Source of the DNA: Notolepis coatsorum
Lineage: Eukaryota > Chordata > Actinopteri > Aulopiformes > Paralepididae
Direction of reading: 5' to 3'
DNA: 64,000 bases
Assembly: GCA_963971535.1 (NCBI GenBank)
Contig: OZ020592.1
Span: forward strand, 121,642,849-121,706,848
Shown here one piece after another: positions 20,813-32,796 of this stretch. A model generated the notes under the pieces. It had not been told where the DNA came from, searched no databases, and saw only the letters and a list, made by a program, of their open reading frames with translations. The position numbers and the translations under genes were made by a program. Numbering within the stretch: the first letter of the stretch is position 1; every line of letters begins with the position of its first letter.

Positions 20813-21198
<386 letters not shown>

Positions 21199-21229
21199 AT
21201 ACGGGTTTATGCTACATCGGGGGGACCAA

Positions 21230-21672
21230 TGACTGTATACAGCCTGATGGGATCCAGCCTTTCTAAAGGGTCTAGTCTAGAGACATGATTTTAACTGCTA
21301 AAATCATTATATTTCTTTGTTAACACAAAAACCACTTGATATTTTCAAAACTCTCCAAAAAAAAAAAAAATCTGATATCTACGGGTTTATACTACCTCAT
21401 GGGGACCACATGACTGTATACAGCCTGATGGGATCCAGCCTTTCTAAAGGGTCTAGAGACATGTTAACACAAAAACCACTTGACATTTTCCCAACTCTCA
21501 AAAAAAAAGAAACCTGAAATCCCTCCCCCCATGGGGACCGGTCCCCATGGGGGGGAGGGATTTCAGGTTTCTTTATTTTTTGTGTTAACAAACAAATATA
21601 ATGATTTTAGCAGTTAAAATCATGTCTCTAGACCCTTTAGAAAGGCTGGATCCCATCAGGCTGTATACAGGT
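21230..21672. repeat. Inverted repeat with a perfect 74-bp palindrome
   Basis: GTATACAGCCTGATGGGATC followed by CAGCCTTTCTAAAGGGTCTA occurs at 21235 and 21416 and is inverted at 21625-21671. The central palindrome 21504-21577 has arms that read AAAGAAACCTGAAATCCCTC and CCCCCATGGGGACC, meeting at GGACCG-CGGTCC type symmetry around 21540/21541. Spacers contain A runs. It is non-coding; the two direct copies plus one inverted copy suggest an unstable palindrome or a foldback element. Confidence 0.85.
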
Positions 21673-21675
21673 TAT

Positions 21676-22660
21676 AGTCAAGTCAAGTAATTTATTTATA
21701 GAGCACATTTAAAAGCTCGAGAGCCAACCAAAGTGCTGTACAGTACAGTCAAAGCATAAAATCAATGTCCTATAAAATACACAAATACAAAAAGGCACAA
21801 CAGGACAGGACAGTACAAAAGGACAAGCGGATAGGGGAGCACAAAGTACAGTATAGCACACCGGGGACAGAGGAGCACAAGAAGAGATACAAGAGGGAGG
21901 GGGCAGGATAAAATTGCATGGGAGTGTGTGGGTTAGGGTGTCCGAGAATCAGGATTAATCGAAGGCTAGGGAATAAAAGTGGGTTTTTAAACGGGCCTTA
22001 AATGTCTCCAGCGTAGGGGCAGATCGAATCTCCAGGGGAAGCTGGTTCCATAGCTTGGGGGCCACGGCCTTGAAGGAGCGATCGCCTCTCTTTTTTAGTC
22101 TGGTGCGGGGGGGGGGGGGGGGGGACCAGCCGAGCCTGGTTGGAGGATCTTAGTGACCTGGGTGCTACGTAGGGGGTGATGAGCTCAGTGATGTATAGGG
22201 GTGCTGCACCCGATAGTGCCTTGAAGGTGAGGAGGAGGATTTTGAAATCTATTCTAAGTGGGACTGGGAGCCAGTGTAGGGAGGCTAGGAGTGGTGTGAT
22301 GTGCTCTCTCTTTCTGGTGCCGGTAAGGAACCTAGCTGCAGAGTGCTGTACCATTTTGAGGCGGGACATGGCTGCCTGACTGATGCCGGTGTAGAGGGCA
22401 TTGCAGTAGTCAAGGCATGATGTGATGAATGCATTGACTACTGTTTCCAGGTTGACGGGTGAAAGGATTGTTTTTATTTTACTGGTGTTGCGGAGTTGGA
22501 AGAAGCATGACTTGACTACGGCATTTACCTGCCAGTCGAATTTGAGCTCTGGGTCAAAGATTACACCCAGGCTCTTGACGTGTGGTTTGAGGTGGGTGGA
22601 GAGTTGTCCTAGGCTGTTGGAGAGTGTTTTGGTGGACGAGGGGGGCCAAACAAAATGATC
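21676..22660 (-). mobile_element. L2-type LINE 3' part
   Basis: TCAAGTAATTTATTTATAGAG at the left is the reverse complement of the L2 3' end (tail at 21676). The minus-strand frame 22369-21998 encodes the L2 reverse transcriptase C-terminus, with ITPLLASLHWLPVPLRIDFK, ILLLTFKAL and ELITPYVAPRSLRSS. Upstream (22370-22650, minus) more L2 coding sequence continues with frame breaks. A poly-C run (22109-22124) disrupts the end of the frame. Truncated and inactive. Confidence 0.85.
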
Positions 22661-22769
22661 TATGTTATGTTCATTGCCATACTATCAACACCACTGTTAG
22701 GCACTGCACATAACATACAATCAATTAAAAACAATACACTACCTTCCATTGTTTGGGGCTCTTGTTACA

Positions 22770-23285
22770 GTTTTTTATGACTGCTTTGACGCATTTTGCA
22801 CATCAGAGTTTCAATGTGCAAAACTCAAAATGCTAATTGCTAAACTGACTTTAAAAATGCATACTCTAAGATACTAAATGCTATGCTTATATATAAAGTG
22901 CAAAACTGTTAATACAAAGTGCAAAACTCTAAATCATATGCTCCAGTCTCAGAATACAGCCACCTAATACTACATCAATGTTCAATTGCTTATTGCTACA
23001 CAGGCAGATCACTAAATCAATTCCAACAGGTGTTTGTACTAATGTCTCATTACCTTCAACAGCCTTGCCCAGGTGAGTAGCATTGCAATACAATTGATAA
23101 TATCTTCACCACTACATAAAAAGCTGCGTATAAATCTGAAGAAAGGAGCAACATGGAGCAAGTTGGTGCAGCTGAGGTTGCACAACGAAGGACAGGGTCA
23201 TGGACGGGGTCGTGGCCAAGGAGGCAGAAGAACATCTGTCTCAAATGAAATTATAACCACAATTGTTGACCATGTAATACAGTAA
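22770..23285 (+). pseudogene. Tc1/mariner-like element 5' part and transposase N-terminus
   Basis: A non-coding stretch repeats TGCAAAACTCTAAA-type words (22815-22940). It is followed by a short frame from the ATG at 23153, where frameshifts leave GRGRGQGGRR and SNEIITTIVDHVI, the N-terminal DNA-binding region seen in a teleost IS630/Tc1-related transposase group. The DDE catalytic part is missing; sequence changes to a LINE at about 23290. Family assignment is inference from a short motif. Confidence 0.45.
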
Positions 23286-23443
23286 ACAGAGGTCTTACTA
23301 GTGTCTCATAAAGACAAACAAGTGGTTGAGCAGATATTGAGTGCAGAACTAGAGAAGGTTAGTGACTGGCTAGGCTACAACAAGCTGTCCCTCCAAGTGG
23401 GGAAGACTGAGTCCATCCTATTCGGGTCAAAGGTCAGGCTCAG

Positions 23444-25495
<2,052 letters not shown>

Positions 25496-25692
25496 AGGTC
25501 AGGCTCAGAAAATCGCCAGGTTTTAACATTAGAATAAGAGATACTGTTCTCACCGACAAAACATCTGTGAAATATCTTGGTTGCGTCCTGGAAAACAGCT
25601 TATCAGGGGAAAGCATGGCTCAACAAGTACGTACAAAGATCAATAACAGGACTAGATACCTAGCCAGAATCTCCCTTTTTTTTTTATCAGTC

Positions 25693-26000
25693 TGTTATGT
25701 ACTAGAGGCCTGATCACTCCTGTGTCACCGGGCATGCAGGTGAGGCCTGCCAATTAGCCAATTAGTGCTGATTGGTTACCTGCTGGGAGCTTTAAAGGCA
25801 GACCTAGTAACACACATGCAGGGTCTGTGCTTGGAGAAAGAGCTGTTAGGTTCTTCAGTCCTTGTCCGTTGGGTTTGCACTAGTACCTTAGTTACATTTA
25901 CCTTAATAGTTCCTTGAGTTAGTAGCACTTTGAGTTAGAGCACGGGGTTTTGGTGTTGGTTTGCACATAGGTTGCGTGCCCCTGAGCCAGGGTCGTAACA
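25693..26000 (+). repeat. Left LTR of Gmr1-type element
   Basis: 308 bp beginning TGTTATGTACTAG and ending GGGTCGTAACA (TG...CA ends). A TTTAAAG word lies near 25792. It is identical by eye to 29838-30145. Confidence 0.95.
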
Positions 26001-26002
26001 GT

Positions 26003-26020
26003 TGGGCGCTCGTCTGGGAT
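26003..26020 (+). promoter_or_regulatory. Primer-binding site, tRNA-Pro-like
   Basis: TGGGCGCTCGTCTGGGAT begins two bases after the left LTR. It matches the tRNA-Pro type site with about two differences, so the tRNA assignment is inference. Confidence 0.6.
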
Positions 26021-26832
26021 CTTTTACCCCTAGAACTTTGTTTGGTGTTTTTTTTTTTTGTGTTACACGGGGTGTCATGGTATTATGGTTTGGGTGGTGT
26101 TCGTTACATATGGTGTAACGTGGGGGCTGAGCCATTTCATCAAACAGGTGAGTATGCCGTATTTGTTTGTAATTTGATGTGACTACTTATGCTGTTAAAA
26201 TATATAGTTTAGTGGGCACCACATGTAGATAGGGACATTATTTTCTGGTTGTTGGTTAGCGTCCTGTGCACCACGTACTCCTGGGGCGGTCAATGAAATG
26301 ATTGGTATATGATCTTTGACTGGTAGCAGGTGTGGTTGAAGAAAGTTAGGTCTACAGGGCATTAGTTTAAGGGTAGGTAGATTAGGGCGGCCAGAAAACA
26401 CAGGTAGTGTGGTAGGGCTTGATTTAGTGTTTCTTAGGGTAGACATGTGGTGGGCCGGTTTTTTCTGCAGTTTAGACGTAGAAGCATATGTAGTCATATC
26501 AGGTTAGAAGGCGCACCTGTTTGGGATTGTTTGTTGGATTTATTTTGTTTGTTTGAGTGTTTGGTGAGCATACCTGGTAGCACCTAACACCCTGCGTGTA
26601 TGACACGTCTATTTGGGGTGTGTTTTATTTTTATGTTTTTTTTGTGGTTATTATTAGTGGCTTTGGCATTCTTTATGGTTCTTCAGTGGTTCGTCGTGGT
26701 TCTTTGGTCGTTCTTCAGTGATTCTTTAGTGTTTCTTTAGTGGCTCTTTAGGTAGGTTGTGTGTGTGCTAGGGTGTTTTTGGCAGCTTTTGTGACTCTAA
26801 AGTGAACGGGTTGTGGCGCTGGTACAGTGACG

Positions 26833-29679
26833 ATGGCTTCCATCAAGGACTTTGTTGATCGCCCGTCTCATGACATATTGGAGAAGTTTTCCAAAGAACA
26901 ACTTCTAGAACTTGCTGTACACTACGGGGTAGAGCTTACTGCAGGTGAGAAACGTTTGAAGCCGACAGCCTTAAGTGCTTTAAGGGGGTTACTCATTAGA
27001 GAGCAGGTGCTTGAGGAGAGGGTAGAGGAGCCTCCTTCGTCTGGCGCGTCTCCGCTATTACCTGGTGTAGAGGGTGAGTGGAGGATTAGGGAGTTGGAGT
27101 TTAAGGAAAGGCAGCTAGAGCGAGAGCGTGAGGAGAGGAGAGAGGAGCGTGAGCTTAAGGAGAGGAAAGAGGAGCGTGAGCTTAAGGAGAGGAAAGAGGA
27201 GCGTGAGTTTAAGCGTGAGGAGCGTGAGTTTAAGGAGAAACAAATGTTGCTGGAGCACGAGCGTGCACAGAAGGAGCTTGAATATAAGCATGCTGCCTTG
27301 CAGGCGGGTGCTCTGCATCCAGAGTCACGTTCCGGGTTTGATGTAGGCAGGAATATTAGGATGGTGCCACCATTTTTTGAGAAGGACGTGGAAAGATATT
27401 TTCCCCTTTTTGAACGGGTGGCAACCACATTGAAGTGGCCTGATACCGCCTGGACACTGCTGCTGCAATGTGTTTTAGTTGGTAGGGCACAAGAAGCCTA
27501 CACTGCTCTGTCCCTTGAACAAAGCGCTGATTATGAGCTGGTTAAAGCTTCCATTTTGAGGGCTTATGAGTTGGTCCCAGAGGCCTATCGTCAGCGTTTT
27601 AGAGGTTATCGCAGGTCGGAGGGGCAGTCTTATGTTGAATTTGGAAGGGAGAAGGAGAACCTGTTTGACAGGTGGTGCACTTCTCAGAAGGCAGAGTCAA
27701 GAGAGCAGCTTAGGCAGTTGATTCTCCTAGAGGAATTTAAAAGATGTGTTCCTGATACCGTTTCCACACATCTAAATGAGCGTAAGGTATCGAAGATAGG
27801 CGACGCCGCTGTCTTCGCTGATGAGTTTGTGTTGACACACAAGTCCGTGTTTTTGGAGGACTACCGTGTTGAGTCCGGGGATAGGCGTCCTGTTCAGGGG
27901 GGCCGTTTCCCAAAACCTGTGTCTGCTGGTCAGTTAACTTCACCTCCTAGGCGGGGTGGTTCTGCTGGTGCATTCCCAAAAGGGATTATCTGTTTCTACT
28001 GTAAAGAACCTGGTCATATCGTTGCTGGGTGCCCGGTGCTTGAGCAGAAAAATGTCAGAACCGTGGCTCTGGTAGAAACCATATGCAGAACGCCTATGCC
28101 AACGTTAGATGGGGATGGGGGAAGTATCAAACGTGTGGACAAAGAGCTCGAGGGTTCCTCAAGGTTTATGATGAATGGATTTGTTTCCCTGACTAATGCA
28201 CTAGAGTCCAAACAGGCTATAACAATTTGGAGAGATACCGGTGCTTTTCAGTCCCTCATTCTGGAGGGGGTTTTGCCGTTTTCAGAAAACTCTTCTTTGC
28301 ATTCCGGTGTCGTTGTTCGGGGCTTTGGGGGTGGATTTGTGGATGCACCTTTGCATGAGGTCACGCTCAATTCTCCCTTAGTATCAGGCAATGTTGTTGT
28401 GGGGGTATGTTCTCACATTCCCATAAAGGGGGTGTCCTTCATTCTAGGGAATGATTTGGCTGGTGACAAAGTGTTGGCTACTCCGGTTGTAACTCCCATT
28501 CCTGTGGTTTCTGAGGTCTCTAATGAGCTGGCACAGAAACATCCAGGAGTGTTTCCTGTGTGTGCTGTGGCACGAGAAATGTCAAAGGACAAAAGTGATG
28601 TTGTTGATACTTCGACTTGGGACATTACACTTAGTGACACATTCTTTGTTGAATTAAAATGTGTACCTGTTGAGAATTTTGGAAAGCACACTGTGGATGT
28701 ACCTCTGCATAATGATTCTCTTGATTGTGGTTTTGTGTTAGGCCCGGTGGTGAAACCAGAGTTGACATGCGTGCCGGAGAAGCATGTGACAGGAGATGAT
28801 ATGGCAGCGCAGTGTCTCAAGGTCTTCCCAGCCTGTACGGTGGCTGAGGCCACGAACGAATTGGAGGATGAGTGTAGGAAGGATGCTATGAGAGGTGCTG
28901 TTGTTTCATGTGACACCGTTCTAGTTGGAGAGGCTACTAAGCTTGACTTAGGCTGCCAGCCTTCCCACAGTAGCTCTATTGTCCCTAATGTTTCACTTGT
29001 GGGCAGGGATGGTCCCAGTATGTCAGTTGATGATTCTGACATTGATCCACATGTCCACACTGATTCTCTGCCATGCACTAGGTGTGATGGTCAACCTAGT
29101 TACCTGTGTCCTGTGGAGCAGGAGCCGCCTTCGCGACCTGGTCTGTTGAGTGGCAGCCATGTTGATTTTGATCAGGACAATGTTATTTTGGGTGACGCCA
29201 TTTTAGATGGTGTTCCAGACGTTATTGTGACTGTCGTACTGCCATGTTCCAGGTACGGTGGGGCTGTACCTGAGGCGGTACAGCCTACTCTGGATGTTCA
29301 CGGTGTGCAGTATCCTGAACTGCCAGTGCCAGGTGGGATGGATATGGGTGCGGTGGTGGTATCAGTGATCTATGGTTTTGTTGTGCTGTGTTCTGTTCTG
29401 TTAAGCGCAGTTCTCAGGTTGATTTTGGTTTGCAGTATAATTTTGACAGATCGGTATCGGTGGTCGTGTTCGACAGGGGCCGACCCGGTTCTTGCCTTGA
29501 ACCATTTTGATGTTTACGTTGGATCCTCCAGTTTACCCCTTGTTGTGTATACAGACCATAACCCTTTGGTTTTTCTTCGCAGCATGGTGAACTCGAACCA
29601 TCGTTTGATGCGATGGAGTTTGTTCCTCCAGGCGTATAACTTGGATATTCGCCACATCGTGGGAGGGACAATGTGCTAG
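26833..29679 (+). CDS. Gag (SCAN-like) - protease - RNase H remnant polyprotein
   Basis: A 948-residue frame from the ATG at 26833 (an in-frame GTG six bases upstream is less likely). Features in order: an N-terminal helical segment; a Glu/Arg/Lys repeat coiled coil at about 85-155, with ERELKERKEE-type units; a capsid C-terminal region at about 240-330 with YRQRFRGYRRSEGQSYVEF and LLEEFKRCVPD, resembling SCAN domains; a CCHC zinc knuckle at 387-400; a retropepsin with the DTG triad at 468-470 and ILGNDLAG at 537-544; about 340 residues without recognised domain; and an RNase H end with VVYTDHNPLVFL near 905. A one-base shift near 29659 moves the natural end (DNVLADALSRS) to another frame ending at 29702. 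SCAN domains are known to derive from Gmr1-like Gag. Confidence 0.88.
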   Translation: MASIKDFVDRPSHDILEKFSKEQLLELAVHYGVELTAGEKRLKPTALSALRGLLIREQVLEERVEEPPSSGASPLLPGVEGEWRIRELEFKERQLEREREERREERELKERKEERELKERKEEREFKREEREFKEKQMLLEHERAQKELEYKHAALQAGALHPESRSGFDVGRNIRMVPPFFEKDVERYFPLFERVATTLKWPDTAWTLLLQCVLVGRAQEAYTALSLEQSADYELVKASILRAYELVPEAYRQRFRGYRRSEGQSYVEFGREKENLFDRWCTSQKAESREQLRQLILLEEFKRCVPDTVSTHLNERKVSKIGDAAVFADEFVLTHKSVFLEDYRVESGDRRPVQGGRFPKPVSAGQLTSPPRRGGSAGAFPKGIICFYCKEPGHIVAGCPVLEQKNVRTVALVETICRTPMPTLDGDGGSIKRVDKELEGSSRFMMNGFVSLTNALESKQAITIWRDTGAFQSLILEGVLPFSENSSLHSGVVVRGFGGGFVDAPLHEVTLNSPLVSGNVVVGVCSHIPIKGVSFILGNDLAGDKVLATPVVTPIPVVSEVSNELAQKHPGVFPVCAVAREMSKDKSDVVDTSTWDITLSDTFFVELKCVPVENFGKHTVDVPLHNDSLDCGFVLGPVVKPELTCVPEKHVTGDDMAAQCLKVFPACTVAEATNELEDECRKDAMRGAVVSCDTVLVGEATKLDLGCQPSHSSSIVPNVSLVGRDGPSMSVDDSDIDPHVHTDSLPCTRCDGQPSYLCPVEQEPPSRPGLLSGSHVDFDQDNVILGDAILDGVPDVIVTVVLPCSRYGGAVPEAVQPTLDVHGVQYPELPVPGGMDMGAVVVSVIYGFVVLCSVLLSAVLRLILVCSIILTDRYRWSCSTGADPVLALNHFDVYVGSSSLPLVVYTDHNPLVFLRSMVNSNHRLMRWSLFLQAYNLDIRHIVGGTMC

Positions 29680-29826
29680 CAGACGCCCTCTCACGATCAT
29701 AGTACCGGTGTTTGTGGTACCCGTTATCGCAGTTGTGGTAGTGGCCCTGACAACTAAGGGGTCACAGTTGTTTTTTGTTTTGTTTATGGGTTGTTGTGTA
29801 GTGGTTGCCTCTTGGGCAACCAGTTT

Positions 29827-29837
29827 GGTGGGGGAGG
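29827..29837 (+). promoter_or_regulatory. Polypurine tract
   Basis: GGTGGGGGAGG ends directly at the first base of the right LTR, the expected place for plus-strand priming. Confidence 0.85.
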
Positions 29838-30145
29838 TGTTATGTACTAGAGGCCTGATCACTCCTGTGTCACCGGGCATGCAGGTGAGGCCTGCCAATT
29901 AGCCAATTAGTGCTGATTGGTTACCTGCTGGGAGCTTTAAAGGCAGACCTAGTAACACACATGCAGGGTCTGTGCTTGGAGAAAGAGCTGTTAGGTTCTT
30001 CAGTCCTTGTCCGTTGGGTTTGCACTAGTACCTTAGTTACATTTACCTTAATAGTTCCTTGAGTTAGTAGCACTTTGAGTTAGAGCACGGGGTTTTGGTG
30101 TTGGTTTGCACATAGGTTGCGTGCCCCTGAGCCAGGGTCGTAACA
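29838..30145 (+). repeat. Right LTR of Gmr1-type element
   Basis: 308 bp, same sequence as 25693-26000, followed by the CAGTC target duplication at 30146-30150. Confidence 0.95.
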
Positions 30146-30749
30146 CAGTCAGCGATGAAAATTCTTGCTGGAACACTCATACAGTGTCACTATGACTATG
30201 CGTGTGGCTCCTGGTACAACAGCGACCCCAAAAGTCAGAAAATAAAACTACAGACATCACAAAACAAGCTAATACTAAGGCTACCTGCCTGAACCCACCT
30301 TGACCCATCACACTTTGAGAACATGAGATGGCTAAAGGTGGAAGACAGAGTCAACCAAATAGGGATGTGCCTAGTTCACAGAATCATACACAGGGTAGTG
30401 CCAGTGTACTTCAACAACTACTTCAACCGAATCAGGGACACCCATGCATACCCAACTAGGCGTAGCTCAACTGACTTTGTGCCAGTCAGATACAGGAGTT
30501 GTATGGGGAAGGAGTAATTTTTGTATTCTGCAGCTGTCTTTTGGAACAGTCTGCCCAGTGACCTGAAAATCGTAGTCAATGCTGTTAGATTCAAGTCCAG
30601 CCTGAAGACATGGCTCAAAAGGGACTATAATTAACCTACACTCAGCAAAAAGGCACCCTTGCATGTTTATGCGTCCGTTATGTATATAAATCGTAAATGG
30701 TATATGTGATATCACACTATCCCACTTAGATCCTATCCGCGCTTATCAG

Positions 30750-30962
30750 GCGCCCCGATCGAACTGTAGGAGTCGCTGTTTACAACGACCCGGACCCACC
30801 CCGCCAGCTTCTCCCACCCTCTAATACAGCCAATTGTATTAGTGTGAACGGCCAGCCAAGCTGGTGACAACCCCGGAGCTGTGAGCTGGATTCGAACAGG
30901 CGAATCCAGCCGCTCCGGGGTTAGTGACGAACGCAATCTCCGTTACGCCACCTGACCGCCCC
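30750..30962 (-). mobile_element. tRNA-derived SINE
   Basis: On the minus strand the element starts GGGGCGGTCAGGTGGCGTAA, where TGGCGTAACGG is an A-box match, and has GTTCGAATCC as B box. A body with CCGGAGCTGTGAG and CTGTAGGAGTCGCTGT words follows. The body word is shared with 2870-2885. No tail repeat is obvious. Confidence 0.8.
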
Positions 30963-31084
30963 TGATATTGATGTTATTTCAATAAATTGAAACTTGGCCC
31001 ATTTCATCTTGTTGGGGCGAGGGGAGGGTGGGTGGCCCAAAACAAAGGGGGGGGGCTGACAGAAAAGGTTTGAGAACCACTGGT
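30963..31084. mobile_element. hAT 3' end fragment (same family as 36260-46199)
   Basis: TGATGTTATTTCAATAAATT, TGGCCCATTTCAT and GACAGAAAAGGTTTGAGAAC followed by CACTG match the right end of the hAT element at 46070-46199. Only the terminal 120 bp is present here; no partner end is seen on the left because a SINE abuts it. Confidence 0.75.
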
Positions 31085-31595
31085 CTGATGATGTCTATCT
31101 CACAGTATTTGGGGGTCCGTGACATGACGGGTTTGCGAGCCCCCCCTGCCGTATCATATCTGGTCACAAGACGTAAATTTTTTTTTGTCTTTATGGCAAC
31201 ACTGTAGGACGCCATCAAAAGCGCCGTAGGTGATTGTGGGAAATTGTCTTCTCTTTCAAATACTGTAGAAAGGCCGTAAAGATATGCTAGTAAAAAGCCC
31301 AGGGAGATTATATTGCAAGCATCTGTGTTGCCTAATTAAATACATATGCATATATAGGACGCCAGAACACCTCGGCGCAAGCATCAACATATTTCCCTTT
31401 TTTATTTACCTGTAACAACCAGCCAGGAATGTGGACCCAAGTACAGACAGGAGACAGGAGGCGGATTAGGAGTAAAACCCAACACTTGGTATCTAATGAT
31501 CTGAAGCAGGCAGGCAGATACGGAATAACCAGTGGCAATGGCTGGCTTATATACCGTATATATATATTTATTCTTACCACATTACCACAATTTTT
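31085..31595. other. Unassigned spacer, possible LTR scrap
   Basis: No gene. 31411-31550 has TGTAACAACCAGCCAGGAAT and GACAGGAGACAGGAGG, a composition common next to Gypsy LTRs, but no pairing end or coding part supports a call. Confidence 0.3.
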
Positions 31596-31745
31596 TTAAC
31601 AGCTTTTATCCAAAGCGCTTTACAATTCCGTTCCTCACATTCACCCATTCACTCACACACCGACGGCCGACCATGCAAGGTGCCAACCTGCTCATCGGGA
31701 GCAGTTAGGGGGTTAAGCGTCTTGCTCAAGGACAGTGTCTACAAA
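31596..31745 (-). mobile_element. 5'-truncated tRNA-SINE, same family as 32434-32668
   Basis: AGCTTTTATCCAAAGCGCTT, CATTCACCCATTCACTCAC, TGCTCATCGGGAGCAGTTAG and TTGCTCAAGGACA are the reverse complement of the body and tail of the SINE at 32434-32668. The pol III head is missing. Confidence 0.85.
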
Positions 31746-31861
31746 TCCTGGTTGGCCCGCCCACTCCAACCGACCGCTGGTGCAAACCGGATGACAGGCA
31801 GACCGAGGAACCAATGAGGGAGCAGAAGGTGAAATGGGACCCCAACCAGGGACGATGTCAT

Positions 31862-32100
31862 TAGGGAGATTCAAGATTCAAGATTCAAGATTGTTTATTG
31901 TCATGTGCACAGGTAAACCGACAGTTTGCCATACAATGAAAATCATACTTTGCTAGTCCGCCCTTCACACAAAATCACACGATACTTAACTAAAACATAT
32001 TTAAATACAAGCGAGTGCTAGAGAATAAGGTAAAAATAGATAAATATAATATATACAAGGCACAGTGAGTAACATTGCACGTTCCGATCAGTATTTATAT
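31862..32100 (-). repeat. LINE 3' end with (GATTCAA)n tail
   Basis: ATTCAAGATTCAAGATTCAA followed by GTTTATTGTCATGTGCACAGG is the reverse complement of a teleost non-LTR 3' terminus with a heptad-like tail. No coding sequence remains. Confidence 0.65.
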
Positions 32101-32139
32101 ATAAATGGAGGTTACATATCATGGAGCCAGAAGACATGT

Positions 32140-32404
32140 CGGACCATATATGGAACAGTCTTCCACTGAAAATTTGTCTGCCCAGAGCCTACAGAATTTT
32201 AAAACACAGCTTTTTTAATTTCTTTTATCTTCTTTATTTATATATATATTTTAAAATTGTATTGTAGTTTTTATGACTTTGTGTGTAGCCTATACTGTAT
32301 TTTGTATTTCTTTTAGTATTTCTGTTTTTATATTGTACAGCACTTTGGTACAACTTCGGTTGATTTAAATGTGCTATATAAATAAAGTTGACCTTGACCT
32401 TGAC
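32140..32404 (+). mobile_element. L2-type LINE 3' end
   Basis: A short coding remnant reads as WNSLPLKICLPRAYRILK-type (frame-broken). It is followed by the typical L2 3' UTR with TGTACAGCACTTTGGTACAAC and GTGCTATATAAATAAAGTTG, ending in CTTGACCTTGACC repeats. Confidence 0.8.
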
Positions 32405-32433
32405 CATGAGCTGTGCGGATTCTTTTGGCTGAC

Positions 32434-32668
32434 GGGGCGACAGTGGCTCAGGAGGTAGAGCGGTCGTCTGGTAATTGGACGGTTCCCGGTTAGATTCCCG
32501 CTCCTCCCCGGACAGCGTATTGAAGTGTCCTTGAGCGAGACACTTAACCCCTAAATGCTCCCGATGAGCAGGTTGACACCTTCCTCCGTGTGTGAATGTG
32601 TGAGTGAGTGGGTGAATGTGAGGCATAAGTTGCTAAAAGCACTTTTGGATAAAAGCCGTTTACCATTT
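32434..32668 (+). mobile_element. tRNA-derived SINE, near full length
   Basis: GGGGCGACAGTGGCTCAGGA starts the head; TGGCTCAGGAGG is the A box and CCCGGTTAGATTCCCG the B box. The body continues GTGTCCTTGAGCGAGACACT and TGCTCCCGATGAGCAGGTTG and ends TTTTGGATAAAAGCCGTTTA. Further copies lie at 31596-31745 and 59405-59586 on the minus strand. Confidence 0.9.
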
Positions 32669-32796
32669 GATGGCAGTTTGGGCCGAGGGGAAAACCAGTT
32701 GATGACTGTCAGCATGACAGTGTTGCTGGCAGAGGAGGGCGATATGGGACCAGGGCAGGAACTATGAGGGACAGGTAGGGGCCGCAGGAGTCAATG

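Larger units (their letters stand above)
25693..30145 (+). mobile_element. Gmr1-type Ty3/Gypsy LTR retrotransposon, internally deleted
   Basis: The 4453-bp element has two 308-bp LTRs that I read as identical, flanked by a perfect 5-bp target duplication CAGTC (25688-25692 and 30146-30150). It has a primer-binding site after the left LTR, one long gag-protease frame ending in an RNase H remnant, and a polypurine tract GGTGGGGGAGG just before the right LTR. Integrase and most of the reverse transcriptase are missing. Identical LTRs mean very recent insertion, so it was probably mobilised in trans. Confidence 0.93.

Noticed and set aside
26922-29078. Minus-strand frames of 168 and 221 residues
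   Set aside because: Antisense shadows of the Gag-protease frame; the Ser-rich product mirrors the Glu/Arg coiled coil.
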